Shown: positions 24,453-34,509, counted from the first letter of the stretch. The stretch is DNA of 64,000 nucleotides from Stenotrophomonas oahuensis (GCF_031834595.1 NZ_CP115541.1:1709001-1773000), one strand, 5' to 3'. The notes: generated from the sequence alone by a model not told the origin. Translations and numbers: made by a program.

Positions 24453-26429
24453 ATGCACGGTCTCAACCCCCCTCAACGCGCCGCAGTGCTGCACTGCGAA
24501 GGTCCCCTGCTGGTGCTGGCTGGCGCGGGCAGCGGCAAGACGCGCGTGATCGTGGAAAAGATCGCCCAGCTGATCGCCAGCAAGCGCTATCCGGCGCGAC
24601 GCATCGCGGCGATCACCTTCACCAACAAGTCGGCCAAGGAAATGCGCGAGCGTGTGGGCAAGCGCCTGCACGGCGATGACGCCGACGAAGTGACCATCTG
24701 CACCTTCCATGCGCTGGGGCTGAAGTTCCTGCAGATCGAACACGCGGCGGTCGGGCTCAAGCGCGGCTTCTCCATCTTCGACGCCGACGACGCCACCTCG
24801 CAGGTCAAGGACCTGATGTACGGGGCCAAGCCGGACGACATCGAGGACGTGAAAAATCTGATCTCGCGCGCGAAGAACGCTGGCCTGTCGCCCGAACAGG
24901 CAATGGCCGAAGCGCGCAGCAACCGCGAGAAGGAAGCGGCCAGCGTGTACGAGCGCTACCAGCTGCGCCTGACCGCGTTCAACGCGGTGGACTTCGACGA
25001 CCTGATCCGCCTGCCGGTTCAGGTGCTGGAAGAACACCCGGACATCGCCCTGGCCTGGCGCGAGCGCATCGGCTACCTGCTGGTCGACGAATGCCAGGAC
25101 ACCAACGACGCCCAGTACCGGCTGCTCAAGCAGCTGGCGGGCAGCGCGGGTAACTTCACATGCGTAGGCGACGATGACCAGTCCATCTATGCGTGGCGCG
25201 GGGCAAACCCGGAAAACCTGCAGCAGATGGCGCGCGACTACCCCGCGCTTGAAATCATCAAGCTGGAGCAGAACTACCGCTGCTCCAACCGGGTACTGCG
25301 CGCGGCCAATGCGTTGATCGCCAACAATCCGCACGAACACCTGAAGAAGCTGTGGAGCGACCAGGCCGACGGTGAACGCATCCGCGTGTGGGAATGCCGC
25401 AACAGCGAGCACGAGGCAGAAAAGGTCGCCGCCGAGATTTCCTATCTCGCCACCTCCAAGCAGATTCCGTGGAGCGACTTCTGCATCCTGTTCCGCGGCA
25501 ACTTCCAGTCGCGACCACTGGAAAAGGCGCTGCAGCTGGTACGCGCGCCGTACCACATCACCGGCGGCACCGCCTTCCTGGAGCGCCAGGAAGTGAAGGA
25601 CACGCTGTCGTGGTTGCGCCTGCTGGTGAACCCGGACGACGACACCGCATTCATGCGCGCGGTGCAGTCACCCAAGCGCGAAGTGGGCGCGGGCACGCTG
25701 GCCAAGCTGGCCGAGCTGGCCTCGGAGAAGGACATGCCGATGGCGCAGGCGGCCGAAGCCCTCGGCGCGCTGGCGCAGTTGCCACCGCGCGCGGCCAACA
25801 GCCTGAGCCGATTCACCGACATCCTGCGTGACCTGCGTGCGGGCATGCCCCAGCTCAGCTCCGGAGACCTGGTGCGCAAGCTGGTGAAGGACTCCGGGCT
25901 GGTGTCTGAGCTGCGCAGCAGCTGCAAGGAAGAGTCCACCTACCAGCGCCGCCTGGGCAACCTGGAAGAACTGGCGCAGTGGTTCGAGGGCGGTCCGCGC
26001 GGCGCGTCCACCGCCGATCTCGCCGCGCAGCTGGCGCTGCTGTCGCGCAACGACAAGGATGACGGCGGCAACCAGGTGCGCATGATGACGCTGCACGCCT
26101 CCAAGGGCCTGGAATTTCCGTACGTGTTCATCGTTGGCTGCGAGGACGGCGTGCTGCCGCACCAGGTCAGCCTGGACGAAGGCACCCTGCAGGAAGAACG
26201 CCGGCTGCTGTACGTGGGCATCACCCGCGCCAAGGTGCAGCTGTGGATGAGCTACAGCAAGCTCACCCGCAAGTTCGGTGAGCACGTGCGGCTCAAGCCC
26301 AGCCGCTTCTTCGACGAGATTCCCGCCGAAGAGATGCAGCGCGACGGGGCCGATCCCGTCGCCGATGCCGCGCGCAAGAAAGAACGGGCCAACGCGGGAC
26401 TGGCCGCGATCCAGGCGTTGTTCGACTAG
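24453..26429 (+). CDS. rep: ATP-dependent DNA helicase Rep
   Basis: 658 residues, superfamily 1A helicase. Visible motifs in order: Q motif LNPPQRAAV, Walker A AGAGSGKT, motif Ia TFTNKSAKEM, motif II LVDECQDTN, motif III DDDQSIYAWRGA, motif IV EQNYRCSNR, motif V MTLHASKGLEF and motif VI VGITRAK. This order and length fit Rep better than the longer UvrD. The product unwinds DNA 3'-5' and helps restart replication past obstacles. ATG 24453 follows GGAGAAGG. Confidence 0.95.
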   Translation: MHGLNPPQRAAVLHCEGPLLVLAGAGSGKTRVIVEKIAQLIASKRYPARRIAAITFTNKSAKEMRERVGKRLHGDDADEVTICTFHALGLKFLQIEHAAVGLKRGFSIFDADDATSQVKDLMYGAKPDDIEDVKNLISRAKNAGLSPEQAMAEARSNREKEAASVYERYQLRLTAFNAVDFDDLIRLPVQVLEEHPDIALAWRERIGYLLVDECQDTNDAQYRLLKQLAGSAGNFTCVGDDDQSIYAWRGANPENLQQMARDYPALEIIKLEQNYRCSNRVLRAANALIANNPHEHLKKLWSDQADGERIRVWECRNSEHEAEKVAAEISYLATSKQIPWSDFCILFRGNFQSRPLEKALQLVRAPYHITGGTAFLERQEVKDTLSWLRLLVNPDDDTAFMRAVQSPKREVGAGTLAKLAELASEKDMPMAQAAEALGALAQLPPRAANSLSRFTDILRDLRAGMPQLSSGDLVRKLVKDSGLVSELRSSCKEESTYQRRLGNLEELAQWFEGGPRGASTADLAAQLALLSRNDKDDGGNQVRMMTLHASKGLEFPYVFIVGCEDGVLPHQVSLDEGTLQEERRLLYVGITRAKVQLWMSYSKLTRKFGEHVRLKPSRFFDEIPAEEMQRDGADPVADAARKKERANAGLAAIQALFD

Positions 26430-26437
26430 GAGATGCC

Positions 26438-26971
26438 ATGTCCGCCCTGATCCAGACCGATCGCCTGCACCTGCGTCTGATCGACCCCGACCACGACGCC
26501 GCTGACATGTTGGCCCTGCTCAACGAGCCGGGCTTCATCCGTAACATCGCCGACCGCGGCGTGCGCACGCTGGCGCAGGCACGCGATTACACCGCCGAGC
26601 GCGTGTTGGGCAGTTACACGCTCAACGGGTTCGGCATGTACGCGATCATCCGCCGCAGCGACGGCGCGTGGCTGGGCAATGCGGGGCTGGTGAAACGCCC
26701 GGAGCTGCCCGGGCCGGATATCGGCTATGCGTTGATGTCGCAGTACGAGGGGCAGGGCTATGCCTTCGAAGCTGCACGTGGCGTGCAACATTACGCGCGT
26801 GACCGGCTGGGATACCCGGAACTGTACGGCATCGTGGCACCGCATAACGCGCGCTCGGCGGCGTTGTTGCAGAAGCTGGGGATGGAGCCGCGCGGTCGCT
26901 TGCGCTTGCCGCCGCCGGTGGATGAAGAAGTATTGGTGTTCGCCACACCGGGTGCGTTGGCATTGGGGTGA
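26438..26971 (+). CDS. GNAT family N-acetyltransferase (RimJ-like)
   Basis: 177 residues, 8 bp after rep. It begins with the RimJ/RimL-type pattern TDRLHLRLIDPDHD. The acetyl-CoA site is visible as YALMSQYEGQGYAFEAARGV (Q/R-x-x-G-x-A type). The C-terminal NARSAALLQKLGMEPRGRL is the usual beta-bulge and last-strand region. Probable N-terminal or small-molecule amine acetylation; the acceptor is unknown. Confidence 0.88.
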   Translation: MSALIQTDRLHLRLIDPDHDAADMLALLNEPGFIRNIADRGVRTLAQARDYTAERVLGSYTLNGFGMYAIIRRSDGAWLGNAGLVKRPELPGPDIGYALMSQYEGQGYAFEAARGVQHYARDRLGYPELYGIVAPHNARSAALLQKLGMEPRGRLRLPPPVDEEVLVFATPGALALG

Positions 26972-26987
26972 TCTGACGCTATCCGTT

Positions 26988-27083
26988 GGACACGCATGGC
27001 GTGTCCCTACACGACCGACGTCCCGCCGAACCGCCCGCACATTCGAACGACCCGCCGCGTAGTGACGCGCCATGCGCGTCAAC
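26988..27083. repeat. SMAG palindrome pair (GACACGC and GACGCGC stems), inverted
   Basis: GGACACGC-ATG-GCGTGTCC followed by CTAC (26988-27010, reverse) and GTAGTGACGCGC-CAT-GCGCGTCAAC (27059-27083, forward) flank a 48-bp spacer between convergent genes. Confidence 0.85.
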
Positions 27084-27106
27084 CGCGGACCGTCATCGCG
27101 CGGGCA

Positions 27107-27760
27107 TCAACCGCGCCCCAACAACTCCGCCACCTGCGCCTGTAATTCCGCCACAGTCGCCTCCAACTCAGCCACGCGCGCCTCCAACCCGGCATTACCG
27201 CCGCCCGACACCGGCGCAGCCCTGTACGCCTCGGCCAGCGCCTCTACATCCACCGGCCCACCCAGCAGGTGCATGAACCGGTCCTCGCGCTGCCCGCTGG
27301 CACGCGGCAGTTGTACCGCCAATCCGCGCTGGATCATCCGCTCCAGGTGGTGGCGCAGTTCGTCGGCGTCCTGGAACTGGAACAGGCGCTCGCTGCGGGT
27401 CAGCAGTTCACCCGTGGTCTGCGGGCCGCGCAGCAGCAACAGACCCAGCAGGGCCAGCTGCTGGCGGGTCAGGTCCAGCGCGCTGCCGGCGCGGTGCTCG
27501 AAGCGCTCGGCACGCGAGGAAAACTGCTGCCGGGCCAGGCCCAGGCCCTCCAGCTGGCGCAGCGCATGGTGCACGTCGCCGGCCGACAGCTGCATCACCG
27601 GTTCGCGCGCGGTTTTCTGGTTGGCCGCCACCTGGGTGGCATTCACGGTCAGCGGGTAGGCGTCCGGGGTGGTGGCCTCTTTCTCGATCAGGCAGCCCAG
27701 CGCGCGGGCCTGGGCCGCGTTCAGCACGGGCAGGGCGGGGGTCTGGGTGTCGTCGTTCAC
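27107..27760 (-). CDS. YceH family protein (UPF0502/DUF480)
   Basis: 217 residues with two winged-helix-like repeats, as in Yce[25 protein letters not shown] in the N-half and [17 protein letters not shown] in the second. A short coiled coil follows at the C-terminus ([15 protein letters not shown]). The function of the family is not established; folds of this type usually bind DNA or proteins. It is divergent from the e(P4)-like phosphatase gene. Confidence 0.9.
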   Translation of the reverse strand: MNDDTQTPALPVLNAAQARALGCLIEKEATTPDAYPLTVNATQVAANQKTAREPVMQLSAGDVHHALRQLEGLGLARQQFSSRAERFEHRAGSALDLTRQQLALLGLLLLRGPQTTGELLTRSERLFQFQDADELRHHLERMIQRGLAVQLPRASGQREDRFMHLLGGPVDVEALAEAYRAAPVSGGGNAGLEARVAELEATVAELQAQVAELLGRG

Positions 27761-27871
27761 GGGCGCGCTCCGGGGCGTTCAGGGGCGTGCAGCATAGCCG
27801 AGGCCCGCAGCGGCCATGAACCGCACGGCCTTACCCGGTAAACTGGCGCGAATCTGTTGCTGGTGAGCCAC

Positions 27872-28789
27872 ATGCGTCGTTCTGCTGCCGTATCCCTGTC
27901 CGTTCTTGCCTGCGCCGTGATGGCGCTCAGCGCCTGCAAGCGCACCGAGACCGCCGCCGCTCCGGCGGAGGCCGCCCCGGCTGCTGCGGCGGCGAAGCCC
28001 GAGGCGGCCGATGCCACCGCCAACGACAACCTCAACGCGGTGCTGTGGATGCAGCGTTCGCAGGAATACCGCGCCATCACCGAGCAGACCTACCGCTCGG
28101 CCGCCGACCACCTGGACAAGGCGCTGAAGGAAGCGAACTGGGACGCACTGGTGCCGGAAGAACGCGGCAACGACGCCAAGGGCCTGAAGCCGGCCGTCGT
28201 GCTGGACGTGGACGAGACCGTGCTGGACAACTCGCCCTACCAGGCGCGCCTGGTCCGCGATGGCAAGGAATACGACGAAGTGACCTGGGCGCAGTGGGTC
28301 GCCGAGAAGAAGGCCAAGGCCATTCCGGGTGTGGTTGATTTCGCCAAGGCGGCCAACGCCAAGGGCGTGACTCTGCTGTACATCTCCAACCGTGCCGTGC
28401 ACCTGAAGGAAGCGACCCTGGCCAACCTGCGCAGCGAAGGCCTGCCGGTGGCCGATGACAGCGTGTTCCTGGGCCTGGGCACGGTGGTGGAAGGCTGCGA
28501 GCAGAACGGCAGCGAGAAGAACTGCCGTCGCCGCCTGGCCGGGCAGAAGTACCGCGTGCTGATGCAGTTCGGCGACCAGCTGGGTGACTTCGTGGAAGTC
28601 ACCGCCAACACCAACGAGGCGCGCGACGCCCTGCAGCAGCAGTACCACGATTGGTTCGGCGAGCGCTGGTGGATGCTGCCCAACCCGAGCTACGGCGGCT
28701 ATGAGCCGGCCCAGTTCAACAACGACTACAGCCAGTCGCGCGAGGCGCGCCATGACGCCAAGCGTGCTGCCCTGGACTACGCGCCGTGA
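27872..28789 (+). CDS. HAD-type acid phosphatase, lipoprotein e(P4) family
   Basis: 305 residues with lipobox VMALSAC. An Ala-rich linker is followed by a class C (e(P4)-like) phosphatase domain with DVDETVLDN (nucleophile Asp and acid/base Asp), LLYISNR and [10 protein letters not shown]. Known e(P4) members act at the outer membrane as 5'-nucleotidases needed for NAD or nucleoside uptake. ATG 27872 is used. pyrF starts within its stop codon (GTGA), so nucleotide scavenging and pyrimidine synthesis are coupled. Confidence 0.92.
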   Translation: MRRSAAVSLSVLACAVMALSACKRTETAAAPAEAAPAAAAAKPEAADATANDNLNAVLWMQRSQEYRAITEQTYRSAADHLDKALKEANWDALVPEERGNDAKGLKPAVVLDVDETVLDNSPYQARLVRDGKEYDEVTWAQWVAEKKAKAIPGVVDFAKAANAKGVTLLYISNRAVHLKEATLANLRSEGLPVADDSVFLGLGTVVEGCEQNGSEKNCRRRLAGQKYRVLMQFGDQLGDFVEVTANTNEARDALQQQYHDWFGERWWMLPNPSYGGYEPAQFNNDYSQSREARHDAKRAALDYAP

Positions 28790-29505
28790 GCCGCGCACCG
28801 CTGCCGCTGCGTGATGACGAGCGCCTGATCTTCGCGCTGGACGTGCACGGCCAGGAGGAAGCGCTGGCCTGGGTCGACCGTCTTGGCGATGCGGTGTCGT
28901 TCTACAAGATCGGCATGGAACTGCTGGCGTCCGGCGAGTACTTCCAGGTGCTCGACGCGCTGGCCGCACGCGACAAGCGCGTGTTCGTCGACCTGAAGTT
29001 CTTCGACATCCCCGCCACGGCTGCCGCCGTGATCAAGCGCCTGTCGCAGTGGCCGGTGAGCTACGCCACCATCCACGGCTGGCACCCGGCCATGATGGAG
29101 GCCTGTGCCGCCGCGAACAGCAGCGACATGCGCCTGTTGGCGGTGACCGTGCTGACCTCGATGGGCCACGACGACCTGCGCGGCATGGGCATCGACCGCG
29201 AACCGGTGCAGGTGGTGGTTGAGCGCGCGCTGGCCGCCCAGGCCGCCGGCATCGACGGGGTGATCGCCTCCGGCCAGGAAGCCGCACCGATCCGTGCCGC
29301 GACCGGGGCCGGTTTCTCCATCGTCTGCCCGGGCATCCGCCCCGGCGGTCCGGTGGGCGATGACCAGAAGCGCACTGTGGGCGTGGCCCAGGCCTTTGCC
29401 GACGGAGCCGATGCGATTGTGGTCGGGCGTCCGATCCGGCTCGCGGCCGACCCGCATGCCGCTGCCCTGGCGATCCAGGACGAGATCCGCAGCGCACTGC
29501 GGTAG
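28786..29505 (+). CDS. pyrF: Orotidine 5'-phosphate decarboxylase
   Basis: 239 residues from a GTG start overlapping the upstream stop by 4 nt. Catalytic block [11 protein letters not shown] (DxKxxD type), a phosphate-binding region GIRPGGP, and a C-terminal [10 protein letters not shown]. The product makes UMP from OMP, the last step of de novo pyrimidine synthesis. The N-terminus (LIFALDV) is family-typical. A strong hairpin follows the gene. Confidence 0.96.
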   Translation: MSRAPLPLRDDERLIFALDVHGQEEALAWVDRLGDAVSFYKIGMELLASGEYFQVLDALAARDKRVFVDLKFFDIPATAAAVIKRLSQWPVSYATIHGWHPAMMEACAAANSSDMRLLAVTVLTSMGHDDLRGMGIDREPVQVVVERALAAQAAGIDGVIASGQEAAPIRAATGAGFSIVCPGIRPGGPVGDDQKRTVGVAQAFADGADAIVVGRPIRLAADPHAAALAIQDEIRSALR

Positions 29506-29516
29506 GGATACTCCCA

Positions 29517-29547
29517 CACAGCGGAACCACGTCCCGGTTCCGCTGTG
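29517..29547. terminator. 12-bp hairpin after pyrF
   Basis: CACAGCGGAACC (29517-29528) pairs perfectly with GGTTCCGCTGTG (29536-29547) over a 7-nt loop, 11 bp past the stop. No T-run, so the assignment as terminator is moderate. Confidence 0.65.
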
Positions 29548-29719
29548 AACCCGCATCCAGTATTGAAGCCATCAATCGAACTGCCGGACGGGTTGCGCGG
29601 AAAAGCGTGACCGGCTTTGCAGTTCCGTGCCGGCCCTTTGCCGTCGAATCGACCCCGATCCCGCCCGCACCCACCCGGCGAGGCGACGGTCGATTCCATT
29701 CTGCAAAGGAAGTTGCTGC

Positions 29720-30556
29720 ATGCATCGCACTTACCGCCCGGCGCTGGCCGCCGCGCTGATCACCGCTCTGTTCCCGCTGTCGGCGCTGGCGGCACCCGCC
29801 GCTCCGGATCTCCCGGCTGAGACCGCCGCCCCCCGCATCATCGGCGGCCAGGATGCCGAGCCCGGACAGTACCCCTTCATGGTCAGCCTGCAGCGTCTGC
29901 GCCGCGGCGACACGGATCACCTGCGGCACAGCTGCGGGGCCACGCTGATCTCGCCGTCCTGGGTGCTGACCGCAGCCCACTGCGTGGACGACGTGCGCGC
30001 CAATGACCTGGCCGCGGCCACCGGGCTGCATACCCTGGACACCGCACCCCGCCGACGCGTCTCCAACGTCAAGGCCATCCATGTGCACCCGGCCTACGAC
30101 GCCACCACGCTGGTCAACGATGTTGCCCTCGTCCAGCTCAAGCGCCCGGTAGCCAAGGCAGAAACCGTCGACATCCTGCTGGAAGGGGACGGCACCTACC
30201 TGCGCCCGGGACGCTCGTTCACCGTCACCGGCTGGGGCGTGACCGACATGGATGCCGATGACCTGCCCACCGTGCTGCAGACGGTGCAGGTGCCGTTCGT
30301 GGGCTTCAAGCAGTGCGCCCAGGCCTATCCGGACCTGCAGGCGGGCACCGCCATCTGTGCTGGCACCGAGGGCCGGGACAGCTGCCAGGGCGACTCGGGT
30401 GGGCCGTTGATGGTCCAGCGCAAGGGCCGCTGGACCGTGCTGGGCACGGTCAGCTGGGGCGAAGGCTGTGCCCTGCCGGGCCTGCCCGGGGTCTATGCGC
30501 GGCTGTCCAACGGCCATGTGCGTGACTTCGTGCTGGCCACCTGGACCGGCGACTGA
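29720..30556 (+). CDS. Secreted trypsin-like serine protease (S1 family)
   Basis: 278 residues. A signal peptide ends PLSALAAPA, then a short propeptide and IIGGQDAEPGQYPF, the activation site of S1 proteases. The catalytic triad: His in LTAAHC, Asp in NDVALVQL, Ser in GDSGGP. RDSCQGDSGG places an Asp six residues before the serine, the S1-pocket Asp189 of trypsins, and SWGEGCALPGLPGVY carries the Gly pocket walls, so cleavage after Lys/Arg is expected. ATG 29720 follows AAAGGAAG. Probably exported as a zymogen. Confidence 0.93.
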   Translation: MHRTYRPALAAALITALFPLSALAAPAAPDLPAETAAPRIIGGQDAEPGQYPFMVSLQRLRRGDTDHLRHSCGATLISPSWVLTAAHCVDDVRANDLAAATGLHTLDTAPRRRVSNVKAIHVHPAYDATTLVNDVALVQLKRPVAKAETVDILLEGDGTYLRPGRSFTVTGWGVTDMDADDLPTVLQTVQVPFVGFKQCAQAYPDLQAGTAICAGTEGRDSCQGDSGGPLMVQRKGRWTVLGTVSWGEGCALPGLPGVYARLSNGHVRDFVLATWTGD

Positions 30557-30564
30557 GTCCCCCC

Positions 30565-30593
30565 GGACGGCGGCGCGGTAGACGCCGCCGTCC
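30565..30593. terminator. 11-bp GC-rich hairpin after protease gene
   Basis: GGACGGCGGCG (30565-30575) and CGCCGCCGTCC (30583-30593) pair perfectly with a 7-nt loop, 8 bp past the stop. No T-run. Confidence 0.55.
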
Positions 30594-30635
30594 ACCTCGC
30601 GGCAAGATGCGGACCGGTCCGGGGAGTCCGAATTC

Positions 30636-31604
30636 ATGTCCATGCCGTTGATGCCGGGGCGCTGCCGCCACTGGGTGTTGTCGCTGTCGTTGTGTGGGGT
30701 GGTGGTACTGGCAGGCTGCAAAAAAGACGCCATTGATCCGGCCGCACCCGCGTCCGAACCGGTGGCGGCGCTGCAGCAGCTGGCCCGCCATGTCGCCGAT
30801 GACGACCTGGTGGGCTATGCCCGCGCCTCGGTGCCGGCAGACCAGTACGCCCGCCTGGAGGCGGCCTGGGCGGCCGGCCACAGCCGCTGGCCGCTGACCG
30901 AGCTGCCGCTGGACGGCCAGCTGCTGCCGCTGCTGGCCAACCTGTCGCAGCCGGATGCACCGCAGCGCCTGCAACGCTCGTTCAAGGCGCAGATCGCCGG
31001 CCAGGCCGGGCAGGTGCGCCAGGCCGCACATTCGATGGGGTTGTTCGGGGTGCAGTACCTGCGCAACCAGGCCGACTACAGCGAGGAAGAGCGCGCCCAC
31101 TACGTGCAGCTGGTGGAGGTGCTGAGCCGCTGGGCCGGGGCCGCGCCGCTCACCGACAAGCAGCGCGCCACCACCACCATCACCCTGCTGACCGCCACCG
31201 CCAGCACCACCGGGCTCAGCACCGACGCCCAGCTGCAGGCGGCCGGCATGGAGCAGAGCCTGCGCCAGCTGGGCCCCTTCCTGAAGGCGGTCAAGACCGC
31301 ACTGGCCAGCTATGGCCTGCCTCTGGACACCTCCCTGCGCGAGGTGCGCGGCGAGTTGGTCAGCCAGGACGGCGACACCGCGGTGGTCCACATCCAGTAC
31401 CCGCTGGCCAGCGAAACCATCGACGCGCAGGTGCACATGACCCGCCGCCAGGGTCACTGGTACCTGACCCGGGTGCTGGAAGACACCGACGCCCTGCTGG
31501 CCGCCGCCGATGCCGCGAAAGCTGAACAGGATGCGGCAAAAGCGGCCGAAGCAGAGGCCGCCGCCAGCGTCAAGGACGATGCTTCCGCACCGGCTAAGCC
31601 ATAA
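30636..31604 (+). CDS. Lipoprotein of unknown function
   Basis: 322 residues with lipobox VVVLAGC. The mature part is helix-rich with an Ala-rich C-terminal tail that looks like a coiled coil (ADAAKAEQDAAKAAEAEAA). I recognise no domain. Its TAA stop overlaps the plsB ATG, so the two are translationally coupled, which hints at an envelope or phospholipid-related role. Xanthomonadaceae have similar unannotated lipoproteins. Confidence 0.8.
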   Translation: MSMPLMPGRCRHWVLSLSLCGVVVLAGCKKDAIDPAAPASEPVAALQQLARHVADDDLVGYARASVPADQYARLEAAWAAGHSRWPLTELPLDGQLLPLLANLSQPDAPQRLQRSFKAQIAGQAGQVRQAAHSMGLFGVQYLRNQADYSEEERAHYVQLVEVLSRWAGAAPLTDKQRATTTITLLTATASTTGLSTDAQLQAAGMEQSLRQLGPFLKAVKTALASYGLPLDTSLREVRGELVSQDGDTAVVHIQYPLASETIDAQVHMTRRQGHWYLTRVLEDTDALLAAADAAKAEQDAAKAAEAEAAASVKDDASAPAKP

Positions 31605-34270
31605 TGAAGCCGATGCCGAACCAGAATTCCCTGCCTTTCCCCGGCGAAGAGCCGCCCAAGACGCCCGTTGATGGGGCGTCGCCCGACACCGCACCCGTGA
31701 CCCCGGCCGCCGCCGAGGCTGCGCCGGTGGACGCCGAGCCGGCCGCCATCGTGCCCGGCCCGCGCGCGCCGCAGGGCCGCCGCCCGTGGTGGGCGCGCCT
31801 GCTGGGCCGGCTGGTGGAGCCGTGGCTGTCGCTGAAGATCGAACCCGAACACCCCGGCCAGTACAACGACGGCCGCCCGGTGATCTACGTGCTGGAGGAC
31901 TACGGTCTGTCCAACGCGCTGATCCTGGACAAGGCCTGCCGCGATGCCGGCCTGCCGTCGCCGCTGGTGCCGATCGCCGGTGACCCCACCGGGCGCAAGC
32001 GCGCCTATGTGGCGCTGTCACGGCGCAGCAGCAGCAACTCGCTGATTCCCGAACAGCGTGGAGCCAAGACCCACTCCGATTCGCTGGCCAAGGTGCTGCA
32101 GGCCCATCGAACCCGCGACGAGCTGGACGTACACCTGGTGCCGGTGTCGATCTTTGTCGGCCGTGCACCGGATAAGACCAGCGGCTGGTTCGCGGTGCTG
32201 TTCTCGGAAAACTGGGCACTGGTCGGCCGCTTCCGCCGCCTGCTGGCGGTGCTGCTGAACGGCCGCAGCACCATCGTGCGCTTCGCCCCGCCGATTTCGC
32301 TGCGGTCCACGGTGAACGAGGGGCTGGACCCCGAGCGCACTGTGCGCAAGCTGCAGCGCGTGCTGCGCACCCATTTCCGCCGCATCCGCGAGTCGGTGAT
32401 CGGGCCTGACCTGTCCACCCGCCGCCTGCTGGTGGACAAGGTGCTGGACGCCGACACCGTGCGCGAAGCCATTGCCTCGCAGGCCAAGCGGGACAACTCC
32501 AAGCCGGCCGACGCCTGGAAGAAGGCGCATGCCTACGCCTGGGAAATTGCCGCCGACTATTCCAGCCCGGTGGTGCGTTCGGCCAGCTTCATGCTCAGCC
32601 ACGTCTGGAACCGCATCTACGCCGGCGTGCTGGTGCACCACCTGGACAAGTTCAAGGCCGCCGCGCCGGGCCACGAAGTGGTCTACGTGCCCAGCCATCG
32701 CAGCCACATGGACTACCTGCTGCTGAGCTACCTGCTGTACGACCGCGGCATCGTGCCGCCGCACATCGTGGCCGGCATCAACCTGAACCTGCCGGTGGTC
32801 GGCACCCTGCTGCGCAAGGGCGGCGCGTTCTTCATCCGCCGCTCGATCCGTGGCAACGCGCTGTATTCGGCGGTGCTCAGCGAGTACGTCGCCCAGCTGG
32901 TGGCCGGCGGCTACTCCATCGAGTACTTCGTCGAAGGCGGGCGCTCGCGTACCGGCCGTCTGCTGCAGCCCAAGGGCGGCATGATCTCGATGACACTGCG
33001 CGCGTTCCTGCGCCAGCCGCGCAAGCCGGTGCTGTTCCAGCCGGTGTACATCGGCTACGAAAAGCTGATGGAAGGCGGCAGCTACCTGGACGAACTGTCC
33101 GGCCGGCCGAAGGAAAAGGAATCGATCTGGTCGCTGCTGTGGGGCATTCCCAAGGTGCTCAAGCAGAACTTCGGCCAGGTGGTAGTGAACTTCGGCGAAC
33201 CCATCGAGTTGAACCGCGTGCTGGCCGAGCAGGCCCCGGAATGGGCCGGCCAGCCGGTGGGCGAGGATGAGAAACCCAGCTGGCTGTCGGGCACGGTGGA
33301 TCACCTGGCCGAGCGCATCCAGGTGCACATCAACGCCGCTGCCGACGTCAATCCGATCAACCTGCTGGCACTGGCGCTGCTGTCTACGCCCAAGCATGCG
33401 ATGGGCGAGGCCGACCTGATCGCGCAGATCCAGCTGTGCAAGACCCTGCTGGGGGAAATGCCGTATTCGGACCGGGTGACGGTGACCCCGCATTCGCCCG
33501 AGCGCATCATCGCCCACGCCGAGGAAATCAACGTCCTCACCCGCATCAAGCACCCGCTGGGCGACGTGCTCAGCGTGAGCGGCGACACCGCGGTGCTGCT
33601 GAGCTACTTCCGCAACAACGTCATCCACCTGTTCACCGCGTCGTCGTGGGTGGCCTGCTGCTTCCAGAACAACCGTCGCATGAGCCGCACCGGGCTGGTC
33701 CAGCTGGGACGCACGGTGTACCCGTTCCTGCAGGCCGAGCTGTTCCTGCCATGGACCGAAGACCAGTTTGCCCAGCGCATCGAGCAGACCATCAACGTGT
33801 TCGTGCGCGAGGGCCTGCTGCAGAACGTGAACGACGACGACGGCGGCATCCTGGCCCGCAATACCGGGCAGACCGACGAAGTGTTCCGCCTGCGTGCCAT
33901 CGGCCATTCGCTGCAGCAGGCATTCGAGCGTTACTACATCGCCATTTCGGTGCTGGTGAAGAACGGCCCCGGCACGCTGGGTGCGGCCGAGCTGGAAAGC
34001 CTGTGCCAGCAGGCGGCGCAGCGCCTGAGCCTGCTGTACGCGCCGGCCGCTCCGGAGTTCTTCGACAAGACCCTGTTCCGTGGCTTCATCCAGAAGCTGC
34101 GCGAGCTCCGCCTGGTGTGGCCGGACGAGAACAGCAAGCTGCTGTTCGACCAGCGCCTGGATGCGTGGGCGAAGGATGCCAAGTTCATCCTGGGCCGCGA
34201 ATTACGCCACACGATTGAACGTGTGAGCCCGGAAGCGGCGAAGCCCGAAGAACCGGTGGCGCAGGATTGA
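31604..34270 (+). CDS. plsB: Glycerol-3-phosphate acyltransferase
   Basis: 888 residues, the length of proteobacterial PlsB. It attaches the first acyl chain to glycerol-3-phosphate at the inner membrane. Conserved acyltransferase blocks are visible in order: SHRSHMDYLL (HX4D), KGGAFFIRRS, and YFVEGGRSRTGRLLQPKGG. The N-terminal 50 residues are a Pro/Ala-rich tail of uncertain value, and the ATG at 31604 (overlapping the upstream TAA) may be slightly too far upstream. The C-terminal half matches the long PlsB extension. Confidence 0.96.
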   Translation: MKPMPNQNSLPFPGEEPPKTPVDGASPDTAPVTPAAAEAAPVDAEPAAIVPGPRAPQGRRPWWARLLGRLVEPWLSLKIEPEHPGQYNDGRPVIYVLEDYGLSNALILDKACRDAGLPSPLVPIAGDPTGRKRAYVALSRRSSSNSLIPEQRGAKTHSDSLAKVLQAHRTRDELDVHLVPVSIFVGRAPDKTSGWFAVLFSENWALVGRFRRLLAVLLNGRSTIVRFAPPISLRSTVNEGLDPERTVRKLQRVLRTHFRRIRESVIGPDLSTRRLLVDKVLDADTVREAIASQAKRDNSKPADAWKKAHAYAWEIAADYSSPVVRSASFMLSHVWNRIYAGVLVHHLDKFKAAAPGHEVVYVPSHRSHMDYLLLSYLLYDRGIVPPHIVAGINLNLPVVGTLLRKGGAFFIRRSIRGNALYSAVLSEYVAQLVAGGYSIEYFVEGGRSRTGRLLQPKGGMISMTLRAFLRQPRKPVLFQPVYIGYEKLMEGGSYLDELSGRPKEKESIWSLLWGIPKVLKQNFGQVVVNFGEPIELNRVLAEQAPEWAGQPVGEDEKPSWLSGTVDHLAERIQVHINAAADVNPINLLALALLSTPKHAMGEADLIAQIQLCKTLLGEMPYSDRVTVTPHSPERIIAHAEEINVLTRIKHPLGDVLSVSGDTAVLLSYFRNNVIHLFTASSWVACCFQNNRRMSRTGLVQLGRTVYPFLQAELFLPWTEDQFAQRIEQTINVFVREGLLQNVNDDDGGILARNTGQTDEVFRLRAIGHSLQQAFERYYIAISVLVKNGPGTLGAAELESLCQQAAQRLSLLYAPAAPEFFDKTLFRGFIQKLRELRLVWPDENSKLLFDQRLDAWAKDAKFILGRELRHTIERVSPEAAKPEEPVAQD

Positions 34271-34277
34271 TACCGGC

Positions 34278-34298
34278 GTGACGACCAACGGTCGTCAC
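34278..34298. repeat. SMAG-like palindrome (GTGACGACC stem)
   Basis: GTGACGACC-AAC-GGTCGTCAC, a perfect 9-bp stem between the convergent plsB and ydcH-like genes. It resembles the GGTCACGACC unit at 450-475. Confidence 0.7.
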
Positions 34299-34305
34299 CC
34301 ACCGG

Positions 34306-34509
34306 TTACGCCGGCTCGTCCGGAATCAGCATGTCTTCCAGCTTGGCGATGCAGTCCTTCAGCCGCAGCTTGTCGCGCTTGAGTCGCTTGAACTCCAGCT
34401 CGTCCTCGCCATTGGCGGCCATCCGCTCGATCCGCTGGTCGAGCTCACGGTGCTCCTGCCGCAATACGGCAAGACGGGCGCTGATCTGATCGGGCGTGTA
34501 GGTTTCCAT
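34306..34509 (-). CDS. Small YdcH/DUF465 family protein
   Basis: 67 residues, entirely helical with a leucine-rich coiled-coil pattern (LAVLRQEHRELDQRIERM, then EFKRLKRDKLRLKDCI). This matches YdcH/DUF465 proteins, small abundant proteins of unknown role. The ATG at 34509 gives the usual length; the longer frame is less likely. Divergent from ttcA. Confidence 0.85.
   Translation of the reverse strand: METYTPDQISARLAVLRQEHRELDQRIERMAANGEDELEFKRLKRDKLRLKDCIAKLEDMLIPDEPA

Noticed and set aside
30450..32219. 589-codon minus-strand frame across the protease end, lipoprotein and plsB start
   Set aside because: Overlaps three supported plus-strand genes and has no coherent domain.
32018..33907. 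629-codon frame antisense to plsB
   Set aside because: Same artefact: it lies fully inside plsB and has no ribosome site or family motif.
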